Source: an uncultured Verrucomicrobiota bacterium
GTDB lineage: Bacteria; Verrucomicrobiota; Verrucomicrobiia; Opitutales; Opitutaceae
Assembly: GCA_903869675.1 (NCBI GenBank)
Contig: CAIQAB010000017.1
Coordinates: 1-64,000 of the forward strand
Direction: 5' to 3'
DNA: 64,000 nucleotides
Below are positions 35,828-47,407 of the stretch, piece by piece (within the stretch, counting starts at the first letter, position 1; every line of letters starts with the position of its first letter). Both the position numbers and the translations under genes were made by a program. The notes below the pieces were generated by a model. It saw only the letters and a list, made by a program, of their open reading frames with translations. It had not been told where the DNA came from and did not search any database.

Positions 35828-36442
35828 ATGCGCCTCCCACTTTCAGTCCTTTGGTTTGCATCCCTCGCCCTGCTCGCCCTCGGCGGCTGCCGCCGGGAGG
35901 AAATCCGGACCTACACCGTAAAAAAAGAAGCCGCCGCCACCCCTATCGCGGGCGCCCCAACCGCTGCCGGCGCAGATGCCGCGATGCGAAATACCGCCGT
36001 CACCACTGCCGAAGGCCCCGGCTTGGCCTGGGCCGCGCCAGACCACTGGAAGACCGGCCCCGAAAAAGCCATGCGCAAGGCCACCTACCTTGTCCCCGGC
36101 GACAATGGGGCGCAGGGCGCCGAACTGGCCGTGACCGCCTTCCCCGGCGACGTCGGCGGCCCGCTGGCCAACGTGAACCGCTGGCGCGGACAACTCTCAC
36201 TCCCGGCCTTAGCCGAGAGCGAGCTCGCCACCGCACTAACCCACCTAGACGTGGGCGGCCTCCACATTGATTACGTCGAGCTCGCCGCCGCTGGCACTCC
36301 GCCAACCCGCCGTGTGCTCGGAGCCCTTGTGCCCCACGCCGGCGCGACCTGGTTCTTCAAACTGGACGGCCCCGATGCGGTCGTCGCGCGGGAAAAATCC
36401 GCCTTCCTCAGCTTTCTGCAAAGCCTGAGGCCTGTAGACTGA
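35828..36442 (+). CDS. Lipoprotein of unknown function
   Basis: Taking the ATG at 35828 gives a 204-residue protein with a good lipoprotein signal ending LALGGC (Cys21). The mature part has an Ala-rich linker, then a compact domain from about 60 (GLAWAAPDHWKTGPEKAMRK) to the end (FLSFLQSLRPVD). I do not recognise the family with certainty. It resembles small envelope proteins often found just ahead of ResB in related genomes. It lies 77 bases upstream of resB on the same strand and may assist cytochrome c maturation, but that is only positional. Confidence 0.75.
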   Translation: MRLPLSVLWFASLALLALGGCRREEIRTYTVKKEAAATPIAGAPTAAGADAAMRNTAVTTAEGPGLAWAAPDHWKTGPEKAMRKATYLVPGDNGAQGAELAVTAFPGDVGGPLANVNRWRGQLSLPALAESELATALTHLDVGGLHIDYVELAAAGTPPTRRVLGALVPHAGATWFFKLDGPDAVVAREKSAFLSFLQSLRPVD

Positions 36443-36483
36443 ACCGGTCGCCATCGCGGCCGCCCTGCCTTAAACTTCACTAT

Positions 36484-36514
36484 TAATATGTAGACCCGCC
36501 GCGCCCGCGCGGCG
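36484..36514 (+). promoter_or_regulatory. Candidate -10 element and GC hairpin before resB
   Basis: A TAATAT hexamer lies at 36484-36489 in an AT-rich pocket. It is followed by a perfect seven-pair all-GC hairpin (CGCCGCG / CGCGGCG, loop CCCG, 36497-36514), whose end is five bases before the ATG at 36520. No good -35 is visible. In GC-rich DNA such hairpins can arise by chance. Confidence 0.35.
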
Positions 36515-36519
36515 TCCCC

Positions 36520-37701
36520 ATGCGCACCCTTTACTTGGAATTCGTCCGTTTCTTCGTCTCGCTCCGCTTGACCGTGGGGCTGCTCGCCCTCTCCGCCCTG
36601 CTGGTGCTGTTCGCCACCCTAGACCAGGTTCACCTCGGCATCTGGGCGGTGCAGGAAAAGTGGTTCCGTAGCTTCATCGTCCTGCATGAGATCAAGGGCT
36701 TCCCCGTCCCGGTCTTCCCCGGCGGCTACTTCATCGGCGGCCTGCTCCTGATCAATCTCGTCGCCGCCCACCTGAAACGCTTCGCCTTCACCTGGAAAAA
36801 AGCCGGTATCCAACTCGTGCACGGCGGACTGATTCTCATGCTGCTGGGCGAACTCTTCACCGGCCTGCTTCAAGAGGAATATCAACTCCGCCTCGACGAG
36901 GGCCAGACCCGTAACTACTCGGAAAGCTGGCGCTTCAACGAACTCGCCGTGGCCGACACTACCGACTCCGCGACCGACACCGTGACCGTCATTCCCGAGC
37001 AGCGCCTCAGCAGCCTCGGCGATGAACTCCAAGTGCCCGCCCTGCCCTTCCGTGTCGTGCCGCGCGCATATTATCCGAACGCCTCGCTGATGCTGAATGA
37101 AAACGTTCCCCCCGGACGCCCCGTGGTCAATAACCCCGCCACCGCCGGACTCGGCGCCCGCCTCGCCATCACGCCCCTCCCTATCACTTACCAGCAGGAC
37201 CAGCGCAACCTGCCCGCCGCCCTCATCGAACTCTTCGGCCCCGAGGGCAGCCTCGGCACCTACCTGGTCTCGACCATGCTGACCGATCCGCAGCGCTTCT
37301 CCTACGCCGGCCGCGAGTGGGCCCTCTCCCTTCGCTTTCGCCGCGCCTACAAACCCTACTCGCTCACCCTGGTGGACTTCTCCCACGACCGCTACGCGGG
37401 CACCGACATCCCGAAGAACTTCTCCAGCCGCATCCGCCTGACCACGCCCGACGGCCGCGAGGACCGCGAGGTGCTGATCTACATGAACAACCCGCTCCGC
37501 TACGACGGGCTCACGTTCTATCAGGCCGGATTCGACAACAACGACAAGACCACCGTGCTCCAGGTCGTGCGCAACCCGTCCTGGCTCGTCCCATACATCA
37601 GTTGCCTGCTCATGACCCTCGGCCTGCTCTGGCAGTTCGGCACCCACCTGCTCGCCTTCTCCCGCAAACACGGCGCGTCCCGCGCGTCGTCCGCCGCTTG
37701 A
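36520..37701 (+). CDS. resB: ResB-like cytochrome c biogenesis protein
   Basis: The 393-residue membrane protein is one half of the system II cytochrome c synthase, which moves heme and ligates it to apocytochromes outside the inner membrane. Helices near 10-30 (SLRLTVGLLALSALLVLFATL), 60-80, 95-115 and 355-375 flank a large periplasmic part (about 120-345). AGIQLVHGGLILMLLGE carries a His of the type used for heme passage, and TFYQAGFD near the end is family-typical. The gene is followed after 14 bases by ccsA. Confidence 0.9.
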   Translation: MRTLYLEFVRFFVSLRLTVGLLALSALLVLFATLDQVHLGIWAVQEKWFRSFIVLHEIKGFPVPVFPGGYFIGGLLLINLVAAHLKRFAFTWKKAGIQLVHGGLILMLLGELFTGLLQEEYQLRLDEGQTRNYSESWRFNELAVADTTDSATDTVTVIPEQRLSSLGDELQVPALPFRVVPRAYYPNASLMLNENVPPGRPVVNNPATAGLGARLAITPLPITYQQDQRNLPAALIELFGPEGSLGTYLVSTMLTDPQRFSYAGREWALSLRFRRAYKPYSLTLVDFSHDRYAGTDIPKNFSSRIRLTTPDGREDREVLIYMNNPLRYDGLTFYQAGFDNNDKTTVLQVVRNPSWLVPYISCLLMTLGLLWQFGTHLLAFSRKHGASRASSAA

Positions 37702-37715
37702 ACGCCGCCTACCCG

Positions 37716-39584
37716 ATGAAGAAGTTTTTCCCCCTAGTCGTCCTCGCCCTCGGACTGCTCTACGTCGGCTCGACCCTGCGTGAACCGCGGGCGCCCGCCG
37801 GCGCGCCCGACGCGGTCGCCTTCGGTCGCCTGCCGGTGCTCGTCGGCGGCCGGATCAAACCCCTCGACACCGTCGCGCGCGGCACCCTGCTCCAATTCCA
37901 GGGCCGCCAGACCGTGCGCCTCGCGGACGGCCGCAAACTCGCCCCCGACGAGTGGCTCGCCGACGTCCTCCTCGCCGACAAAAAAGCCCACGCCTACCCG
38001 GTCTTCGAGATCCTGCACCCCGACGTGCTCGCCCTGCTGAAACTCAAGGCCGAGGACGGCGCCGGCCAGAAGCGTTTTTCCTATGAGCAACTCCTCCCCG
38101 GCTTGGAGGAGCTCGAACGTCAGGCCCAGCTGGCCCTCCCGGTCGAAGCCCAGCGGCGCACCCGTTTCCAACGCGAGGTCGTCCGCCTGCGCGACAACGT
38201 CGGTCTCTACGTCCGCCTCCAGGCCTCCCTCGTCCCGCCCGATCTCGAGACGCCCCTCGACGCCCTCACGTCATTCCAAAACTCGCTCCCCGCAGGCATC
38301 GCCGCCGTGCGCCTGCGCCAGCAAAAACAAGCTCATGACGAGGCCGCCGCCGCCCGACTGATGGACCTCGCCGGCCGTTTTGATTTCATGGCCCAGAACG
38401 CCTACCTCCTTCCCATCCCGCCCGACGACGCCGAGAAGGACGACACCGCCTGGCGCAACACCGGCGCCGTCCTCCTCGATACCTTCCAAAGCGGCGCGAT
38501 CGAGGCCCACGCCCTGAGTTTCGCCGGCCTCGCCTACGCCTGGCGCGGCGGCAAGACGGACGAGTTCAACACCATCGTGCGCCTGCTTCGCGCCGAGACC
38601 GAGAAGCGCTTCGCCGCGCGCTTGGTAAAGGTCGACGCCGAGACCCGCTTTTCCGCCGCCGCACCCTTCTACACCGGCATGGTCCTCTTCGTCGCCGCCC
38701 TGCTGCTCGCCCTCGGCTCGTGGCTGAAATGGCCCGAGACGCTCGGCCGTGCCGCGCTCTACCTGCTCGCGCTGGGCTTCGTCCTGATGACCGCCGGAAT
38801 CGCCACGCGCATGTGGCTGGAGGGCCGCCCGCCCGTCACCAACCTCTACTCCTCCGCCCTCTTCGTCGCCTGGGTCGCGGTCGGCCTCTGCCTGATCCTG
38901 GAAAAAATCCACCCGCGCGGCCTAGCCAGCGCCGCCGGCGGCCTGATCGGCTTCTCCGGACTCATCATCGCCCACCACCTTTCGCTCACCGGCGACACCT
39001 TGGAAATGATGCGCGCCGTGCTCGACTCGAACTTCTGGTTGGCGACCCACGTGGTCGTGATTACGATGGGTTACGGTTCCACCTACCTCGCCGGTTTCCT
39101 CGCCGCGCTCTACGTCCTGCGCGGCGCCCTCACCCGTTCCCTAGACCGCGAGACCGCCGCCGCCCTGGAGCGCATGGTCTACGGCATCCTCTGTTTCGCC
39201 ACGCTCTTCAGCCTCGTCGGCACCATCCTCGGCGGCATCTGGGCCGACCAGTCCTGGGGCCGCTTCTGGGGCTGGGACCCGAAGGAAAACGGCGCGCTCA
39301 TCATCGTGATCTGGAACGCCCTGATCCTTCACGTGCGCTGGGGCAAACTGACCGGCCCGCGCGGCCTGATGGCCCTGGCCGTGTTCGGCAACATCGTGAC
39401 CAGCTGGAGCTGGTTCGGCACCAATCTGCTCGGCGTCGGCCTCCACAGCTACGGCTTCACCGACCGCGGTTTCTGGGCCTTGATTGCCTTCGCTACGAGC
39501 CAACTCGGGCTTATCGCCCTCGCTATCGCACCCGGCCTGCCTTGGCGCAGTCAACCGCAGGCCAACACGCCCCGCGAAGCCTAA
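37716..39584 (+). CDS. ccsA: CcsA-like cytochrome c synthase subunit
   Basis: The 622-residue protein starts at the ATG at 37716, where a hydrophobic helix begins (FFPLVVLALGLLYVG). An N-terminal periplasmic part (about 25-335) contains LPVLVGGRIKPLDTVARGTLLQF. The C-terminal membrane part (about 310-615) is the heme-handling domain: WGRFWGWDPKENGALI is the tryptophan-rich WWD motif, and the surrounding His residues (in HLSLTGDTLEM, THVVVITMG and GLHSYGFT) match heme ligands. It works with ResB. The 3' end overlaps the convergent dinB by four bases. Confidence 0.92.
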   Translation: MKKFFPLVVLALGLLYVGSTLREPRAPAGAPDAVAFGRLPVLVGGRIKPLDTVARGTLLQFQGRQTVRLADGRKLAPDEWLADVLLADKKAHAYPVFEILHPDVLALLKLKAEDGAGQKRFSYEQLLPGLEELERQAQLALPVEAQRRTRFQREVVRLRDNVGLYVRLQASLVPPDLETPLDALTSFQNSLPAGIAAVRLRQQKQAHDEAAAARLMDLAGRFDFMAQNAYLLPIPPDDAEKDDTAWRNTGAVLLDTFQSGAIEAHALSFAGLAYAWRGGKTDEFNTIVRLLRAETEKRFAARLVKVDAETRFSAAAPFYTGMVLFVAALLLALGSWLKWPETLGRAALYLLALGFVLMTAGIATRMWLEGRPPVTNLYSSALFVAWVAVGLCLILEKIHPRGLASAAGGLIGFSGLIIAHHLSLTGDTLEMMRAVLDSNFWLATHVVVITMGYGSTYLAGFLAALYVLRGALTRSLDRETAAALERMVYGILCFATLFSLVGTILGGIWADQSWGRFWGWDPKENGALIIVIWNALILHVRWGKLTGPRGLMALAVFGNIVTSWSWFGTNLLGVGLHSYGFTDRGFWALIAFATSQLGLIALAIAPGLPWRSQPQANTPREA

Positions 39585-40741
39585 ATCTGGTGGCCGTGCC
39601 TAACCCGCGCCGCCCCGCCACTGGCATTGAGGCGGTCTAGCACCGCCGCGAGCCGGCGTTTCTTCTCGTCGGCCTCGCCGGCAAAGAGGTCCATCTGCGC
39701 CGGGCCGTCCTCGATCCCCGAGAATCGCGCCCCGACCAACCGCAACGGTCGCCGCCGCGTCCAAGCCTTCCGCAGCAGAGGCTCGACCAAGGGATAAAAC
39801 GGACCCTCCAGATCGCTGGCCTCGGGCAGACTGCGCCCCGCCGTCTCCTGCGTGAAATCGCCGTAGCGCACCTTGAGCGTGAACGTGCGAGCCCGTTTCC
39901 CGTCCGCCCGCACCTGGGGCATCAACTCGGCGATCATGCGCTTCACCACGCGCTCGATGGCCGCGAAATCGCCGACATCCGCCCCGAAGGTCTCCTGTTG
40001 CGAGTAGCTCTTGGCGTCTTCGCGGTCCACCTCCACCGACCGATAATCCTCGCCATGCGCCATCGCCACAAAATCGCGCCAACCGTCGCCAAAAATCGCG
40101 GCCAACTCGTTCTCGGACCGCGCCAAGACGTCCCCGATGCGCGCCACGCCCCGGGCCTTGAGCGACGCCTCGGTCTTGGCGCCCACCCCCGGCAGTTTGC
40201 CGATGTCGAGCGGCGTGAGAAAGGCCGCCTCCGTTCCCGGCGCCACGGCCACGAAACCGCGCGGTTTGCGGAGCTTGCTCGCGATCTGCGCGACGAGTTT
40301 GTTGGTCGCTATGCCGATCGAGACCGGAATGGACAACTCGTCCCAGATCCGCGCCTGCAGACCGCGCATCGCCGCTTCCACCGCCGCCGCGTCCGCCAAG
40401 CCGCAGGGCCCGAGATCGAGGTAGCCTTCGTCGATCGAGTTGCGCTGCACCACCGGCGTGAGCGTCTCGCAAAGGTCGAACATGCGCCGCGACACCCGCG
40501 AATAGAGTCCGAAGGTATGCGGCAGCAGGATGAGGTCGGGGCAGGCCTGGAGCGCACGGCTGGTCGGCATCGGGGTATAGACGCCGCAGGCCCGCGCCTC
40601 GTAGCTGGCCGAGGAAATGATGCCGCGCTCCCGACCGCCGACCGCGCACCTCGTCCCGCGCAGTTCCGGCTTCAGGGCCAGTTCGCAGGAAACAAAAAAA
40701 GCGTCTGCGTCGAGATGGACGATGACGGCGCGCGCGGGCAT
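39581..40741 (-). CDS. dinB: DNA polymerase IV (Y-family)
   Basis: The 386-residue lesion-bypass polymerase has the catalytic acids in VHLDADAFFVSCE and in NSIDEGYLDLG (the usual SIDEAYLD). IGIATNKLVAQIASKLRKPRGF is the DNA-binding helix, LPGVGAKTEASLKARGV the helix-hairpin-helix, and YGDFTQETAGRSL the little-finger region. It has the normal length. No LexA box is obvious in the short divergent upstream gap (40742-40903). Confidence 0.95.
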   Translation of the reverse strand: MPARAVIVHLDADAFFVSCELALKPELRGTRCAVGGRERGIISSASYEARACGVYTPMPTSRALQACPDLILLPHTFGLYSRVSRRMFDLCETLTPVVQRNSIDEGYLDLGPCGLADAAAVEAAMRGLQARIWDELSIPVSIGIATNKLVAQIASKLRKPRGFVAVAPGTEAAFLTPLDIGKLPGVGAKTEASLKARGVARIGDVLARSENELAAIFGDGWRDFVAMAHGEDYRSVEVDREDAKSYSQQETFGADVGDFAAIERVVKRMIAELMPQVRADGKRARTFTLKVRYGDFTQETAGRSLPEASDLEGPFYPLVEPLLRKAWTRRRPLRLVGARFSGIEDGPAQMDLFAGEADEKKRRLAAVLDRLNASGGAARVRHGHQI

Positions 40742-40903
40742 GTCATGGCGGTGATGGATTCGCGGGAGAGATCAAGCGAAGATGCGGGTTAAACCGGTGG
40801 GGCCGCACACCTTCGTTGCGCGGGTTTCGCACCGAGGATACGCCACTCCGTCACCAAGCGCAGGAGGCAACCCAGCTCCGCCCGTGAACCCCAATAAAAC
40901 CAT

Positions 40904-41662
40904 ATGAACGCGGACAAAAACATATCACTCAGCAAGGTGCCCGAGGTGACGCTGGTATTTTGGATCATCAAGATTCTGGCGACGACGCTGGGCGAGACGG
41001 GCGGCGATGCCGTCTCGATGTCGATGGATCTCGGATACCTCGTCGGAACGGGAATTTTCTCCGTCCTGTTCTTGATCGCGGTTTCCGCCCAGGTCTCCGC
41101 TAGGAAGTTCCAGCCGCTTCTGTATTGGGCCACCATCATCGCCACGACGACGGTGGGAACGACGCTGGCGGATTTCTCCACTCGTTCACTGGGTATCGGC
41201 TACGCGGGCGGAAGCGTGATCCTCTTCGCGCTGCTGCTCGGCTCGCTCGTCGTCTGGTATCGCACCCTCGGTTCGGTGGCCGTGGACACGGTGGCGTCGC
41301 CGAAGTCCGAAATCTTCTACTGGGTCACGATCATGTTCTCCCAGACCCTCGGCACGGCCTTGGGCGACTGGACGGCGGATACCGCCGAACTAGGCTACAC
41401 CGGCGCGGCCCTCGTGTTCAGCGGTATGCTGGCAGTGGTCGCCGCAGCCTATTTTTGGAGCAAAATCTCCCGCACGGTGTTGTTTTGGGCGGCATTCATT
41501 CTTACGCGTCCGCTGGGCGCCGTCATTGGGGACTTTCTCGACAAGCCCTTGGATCACGGCGGCTTGGCGCTTAGCCGTTATTCGGCGTCGGCCGTCCTGA
41601 TCCTCTTGGTGACCGCCTTGGTTTTGTTCATTCCACAAAAACCCGCAAAGCGCGCGCATTGA
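40904..41662 (+). CDS. COG4705-type membrane protein with four internal repeats
   Basis: The 252-residue inner-membrane protein of the uncharacterised COG4705 family has about eight helices. It consists of four copies of a roughly 33-residue motif: aromatic-Trp at 19-20, 74-75, 139-140 and 194-195, then a G-rich helix ending in an Asp at 35, 90, 155 and 210, then LGY/GIGY/LGY/HGG. The spacing 55, 65, 55 implies duplication of an already paired unit. The four Asp residues inside the membrane region would suit cation binding or transport, but the function is unknown. The gene stands alone. Confidence 0.85.
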   Translation: MNADKNISLSKVPEVTLVFWIIKILATTLGETGGDAVSMSMDLGYLVGTGIFSVLFLIAVSAQVSARKFQPLLYWATIIATTTVGTTLADFSTRSLGIGYAGGSVILFALLLGSLVVWYRTLGSVAVDTVASPKSEIFYWVTIMFSQTLGTALGDWTADTAELGYTGAALVFSGMLAVVAAAYFWSKISRTVLFWAAFILTRPLGAVIGDFLDKPLDHGGLALSRYSASAVLILLVTALVLFIPQKPAKRAH

Positions 41663-41689
41663 GCGGACCGCATCCGAAATAGCGCCGGC

Positions 41690-42013
41690 TCAGCCGACGC
41701 CGAGCAACTCGACCTCAAACACCAGCGTAGCGTTGGGCGGGATCACGCCCGGGTAACCGCTACGACCGTAACCAAGCTCGGGCGGGATGGTGAGCTTCAC
41801 CTTGTCGCCAACCACCATCGTGGCGACACCTTGGTCCCAGCCGCCAATGACCTGTTTCGCACCGAGCACAAACTGGAACGGCTCGCGGCGGTCGACCGAA
41901 CTGTCGAACCTTTCGCCAGTGGTCAGCCAGCCGGTGTAGTGGACCGTCACGAGCTCGCCCTTTAGCGGAGCGCGACCAGTGCCGGTAGTGATTTTTTCAA
42001 TTTGGAGGGACAT
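41690..42013 (-). CDS. FKBP-type peptidyl-prolyl cis-trans isomerase
   Basis: The 107-residue single-domain FKBP starts at the ATG at 42013. It shows [37 protein letters not shown] and [13 protein letters not shown] followed by [14 protein letters not shown], the complete binding pocket. It has no signal peptide, so it acts in the cytoplasm as a folding catalyst. Confidence 0.96.
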   Translation of the reverse strand: MSLQIEKITTGTGRAPLKGELVTVHYTGWLTTGERFDSSVDRREPFQFVLGAKQVIGGWDQGVATMVVGDKVKLTIPPELGYGRSGYPGVIPPNATLVFEVELLGVG

Positions 42014-42044
42014 GGAAGAAAGGTATGGGAATGACGGAGGAGTT

Positions 42045-42138
42045 AACCACAAAGCTCACGAAGGCACGAAGTGCGGAAAGTCATAAAAACCTCCCAAGCG
42101 AAGCATGGTTCGTTCTTCGTGCCTTCGCGCCTTCGTGG
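42045..42138. repeat. Inverted array of octamer units (CTTCGTGC type)
   Basis: The right arm (42115-42138) is three tandem octamers, CTTCGTGC, CTTCGCGC and CTTCGTGG. The left arm (42047-42071) is the reverse complement of a similar array, with a perfect 13-base match to the right arm and a looser remainder. The spacer is about 43 bases. The element fills the gap between the FKBP gene and the CrtI-like gene, which both run leftward. It could act as a terminator-like hairpin or be a mobile palindromic repeat. Confidence 0.8.
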
Positions 42139-42146
42139 CCCAAAAA

Positions 42147-43589
42147 TCAGGCCGCTGCCTGCTTGAGCGCGAAGAGATGTTTGTCGATCTTGTTGGCGGT
42201 GATAACGCCATAGTTGATGGTGCCCAGCCAACCGCTCATTATGATCCCTACACTGCCAGCGTGGAAGAGGCCAGGCAGTTGCTCGGAGAGGTTCATCGAC
42301 ACGGGCAGGCCCTCAAACTTGGTCCCGAAACTCGTGCCCGCCATGTGCGTGGTATAGCGTTCGATTGTGCGAGGCGTGGCCGCCTCCATCCAGTCGATCT
42401 TGGCGCGCACGTCGGGGATATATTTCTCCAGCGCCACCAGGCTCTCCTCGATCAGGCGGGCCTTGTGCTTCTCGTAGTCCTCGTCGGAGAGCTCCTTCCA
42501 GTGCGGGTAGCGACCGTTGAGCGAGGCGACCACGGTATAGCGATCACCGCCGGGCCGGGTGTCCGGATAGTAGACGGAAAAGGTTCGGCTGGTGGTATGC
42601 AACGCGGTCAATTCTTCCGGACTGTAGCGCGGCGCCTCGCTGGTGAAAACGAGGTCGCCAATGTGCGGGATGCTCTCGCCCTTGCGGATTCCAAAATACA
42701 CCTGGCAGGAGCTGGTGTTGATCCGCACCGCCTCGGCCTGTCTCACAAACTCGGGCGAGAAATTCTCCGCACCTGCGAGGCGGAAGATAGTGTTTTTTAT
42801 GTTGGCGTTGGAGAGCACGGCCTTGGCTCGGATAACCCGACCGTCGCCCGCCACCACACCGCACGCCACCTTGCGCCCCTCGCGCTCCTCGACTAAGATA
42901 CGCTGGACGAGGACGTGTTTGCGCAGTTCGACACCGTTTTTGCGCAGCTCGGCGGTCATCTTTTTGATCAACAGATCAGACCCGCCCTGAAAGGTGAATA
43001 CCCCCGAGCCCATAAAGTTGCTGAATACGATTCCAAACGTGATGGCGGGGTCGTCGCGGGTGGAACCGTTGGCGTAGGCGATAGGCTCCATGAGTAAACG
43101 GTGGACGTCGTCACGCCCCGGGAAAAACCGCTCGAACATCTCGCCCGTGGTCTCGGGGTTGTTGTCATAATAGTTCATCGCCCGCAGGTGGTCGTAAAAG
43201 GCCTCCACCTCGGCCCGGGAGAGATTAAACTGCTCGACCAGCACGCGGGTGTAGTCCTCGCGGGTGAAAGTCGTCCAGACGTCCATCTGGGGATTCACAA
43301 AACGCACGTCCTTGAGCTGGTGGATCGAGTCGGCGATCTCCTTCGTCCAGTAGCGTCGGCAGCTCTTGATCATGCCGCTGGGGAAACCGTGCAGCGAGAT
43401 GTCGAAGATGTGCCCGCCCTTACGGGTGAACCAAGTCGCTAGGCCGCCGAACTGGTAATGGTGCTCGAGGAGCAGGACCTTGTGCCCGGCCTTGGCCAAG
43501 ACGTTCGCGCCCGTGAGGCCGCCGAGGCCGGAGCCAATGACGATCACGTCGTATTCATCCGCGACACCTTTGAGCCAGTCGTAAGCCAT
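42147..43589 (-). CDS. CrtI-like NAD(P)/FAD-dependent oxidoreductase (phytoene desaturase / retinol saturase family)
   Basis: The 480-residue flavoprotein has the dinucleotide-binding opening [21 protein letters not shown] and [16 protein letters not shown]. The central part has [18 protein letters not shown], and the C-terminal FAD closure reads [23 protein letters not shown]. The family includes phytoene desaturases, carotenoid isomerases and retinol saturase-like enzymes. No carotenoid gene lies nearby, so the substrate is open. It has no signal peptide. Confidence 0.82.
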   Translation of the reverse strand: MAYDWLKGVADEYDVIVIGSGLGGLTGANVLAKAGHKVLLLEHHYQFGGLATWFTRKGGHIFDISLHGFPSGMIKSCRRYWTKEIADSIHQLKDVRFVNPQMDVWTTFTREDYTRVLVEQFNLSRAEVEAFYDHLRAMNYYDNNPETTGEMFERFFPGRDDVHRLLMEPIAYANGSTRDDPAITFGIVFSNFMGSGVFTFQGGSDLLIKKMTAELRKNGVELRKHVLVQRILVEEREGRKVACGVVAGDGRVIRAKAVLSNANIKNTIFRLAGAENFSPEFVRQAEAVRINTSSCQVYFGIRKGESIPHIGDLVFTSEAPRYSPEELTALHTTSRTFSVYYPDTRPGGDRYTVVASLNGRYPHWKELSDEDYEKHKARLIEESLVALEKYIPDVRAKIDWMEAATPRTIERYTTHMAGTSFGTKFEGLPVSMNLSEQLPGLFHAGSVGIIMSGWLGTINYGVITANKIDKHLFALKQAAA

Positions 43590-43679
43590 GGGGAAAGCTG
43601 GCCAACCAAAACCCCGCCCGCCCTCGGCGCAAGCGTGGCCTCATTTCCGCCCCCTAATCCCACAACGCCCTGCCCTAGC

Positions 43680-44081
43680 TCAGCCCCCCGCCAAAACCGG
43701 CCGGAAACCGGCCTCGCGCAGAATCCTCGCCACCACCTCGCGCTGGTCGCCTTGAATCTCGATTTCACCATCCTTCACTGTGCCCCCGCAACCGGCCGCC
43801 GAGCGCATCTTTTTACACAGGACCTCCTTCTCGGGCGCCCCGATGCCGGTAAAACCACGGGCCAGCGTCACAGTCTTGCCACCCCGCCCCGCCGTGGTCC
43901 GCAAAACATCAACGCGCCCGCGGTTCTTCTCCGGAGCAGCGGGCTTCGCCACCGCCCCACCGGCTCCCGGCCCCTCCGGCAAAGCCCCCAGCCCCGCTAA
44001 ACCAGCCAGCCCGGCGAAAGGGTTCTGCCCCAACCCGCCGCCGCCGTCGGTCGCGATTTTACCCTTTTCCGGCCGGCTCAC
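43680..44081 (-). CDS. SUI1/YciH family translation initiation factor
   Basis: The 133-residue protein has a Gly/Ala/Pro-rich N-terminal half followed by a SUI1 domain (about 55-130): VDVLRTTAGRGGKTVTLARGFTG, then KMRSAAGCGGTVKDGEIEIQGDQR. These are the GGK and CGGT motifs shared with eukaryotic eIF1 and E. coli YciH. It probably contacts the small ribosomal subunit during initiation. Its start overlaps the upstream 90-residue gene by four bases. Confidence 0.93.
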   Translation of the reverse strand: MSRPEKGKIATDGGGGLGQNPFAGLAGLAGLGALPEGPGAGGAVAKPAAPEKNRGRVDVLRTTAGRGGKTVTLARGFTGIGAPEKEVLCKKMRSAAGCGGTVKDGEIEIQGDQREVVARILREAGFRPVLAGG

Positions 44082-44350
44082 GCTCCACCTGCCTTTCCCA
44101 CACTGATCGCTGGATTAGACGCCCGACCGCCGCACAACCCGGCCGGGATATCCGACTCGCCACCAAGAAACATCAAAGCCTTCGCATAACTCCTACGTTC
44201 TAGAAAATGAACTAATTGCGGATGTAACGTCGCTTGCCCACGCGCCGCAAAATCATCCAGTCTAGCCATCTCTGAAGCTACCACAGTCGCATTAATATTT
44301 TTAATCGCGTCCAAGAGCGCGATAAGGGCGGCTTTGATCTCGGGTTCCAT
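44078..44350 (-). CDS. Small protein of unknown function upstream of SUI1
   Basis: The 90-residue protein is mostly helical (IKAALIALLDAIKNINATVV, then LHPQLVHFLERRSYAKALMFLGG) with a Gly-rich tail. There is no signal peptide or membrane helix. The stop overlaps the start of the SUI1 gene by ATGA, which supports it as a real, cotranslated gene. I do not recognise the family. It is divergent from sucA. Confidence 0.65.
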   Translation of the reverse strand: MEPEIKAALIALLDAIKNINATVVASEMARLDDFAARGQATLHPQLVHFLERRSYAKALMFLGGESDIPAGLCGGRASNPAISVGKAGGA

Positions 44351-44519
44351 AGCGGCTTATTTGATTAATTAACGTCATAGCGGCAGACGTTTAGCAAAAC
44401 TCAAACCTCCTTATCCGCACCTTCCTCCCTTGAGCGCGCGCCGAAAACGCGCAAGCATGATGCTTTTTACGCCTCTCACTGACCTACTCCCGTTCCTTTT
44501 TCCCGTTCAAAAACCCTCC

Positions 44520-47282
<2,763 letters not shown>

Positions 47283-47285
47283 AAA

Positions 47286-47395
47286 GTAGCGAGTAGCGGG
47301 TAGTGGGTAGCGAGCATTCCAAGCCGCTACTCCACCCGACGCCCGCTGCCTCGATTCCGCCTACTCACTACCCGCTACTCACTACTCACTGCTCC
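47286..47395. repeat. Inverted heptamer array between sucA and sucB
   Basis: The left arm at 47286-47313 is four tandem heptamers: GTAGCGA, GTAGCGG, GTAGTGG, GTAGCGA. The right arm at 47361-47395 is five heptamers in the other orientation: CTACTCA, CTACCCG, CTACTCA, CTACTCA, CTGCTCC. Over 25 bases the arms pair with only two mismatches, both G-U in RNA. The right arm ends 12 bases before the sucB ATG, so the hairpin would sit on the ribosome landing region. Confidence 0.92.
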
Positions 47396-47407
47396 TCTTC
47401 CCGACCC

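Noticed and set aside
36619-37671. Minus-strand 350-codon frame
   Set aside because: Antisense shadow of resB, which has the full family pattern and correct membrane segments.
39600-40649. Second minus-strand frame of 349 codons inside dinB
   Set aside because: Shifted-frame shadow; the dinB frame holds all polymerase motifs.
40789-41181. Minus-strand 130-codon frame upstream of dinB
   Set aside because: Antisense to the COG4705 gene, no motif; that gene has an obvious internal repeat structure and so is the real one.
47303-47407. N-terminal extension of SucB
   Set aside because: The 35 extra residues are translated heptamer-repeat DNA; the lipoyl domain begins at the ATG at 47408.
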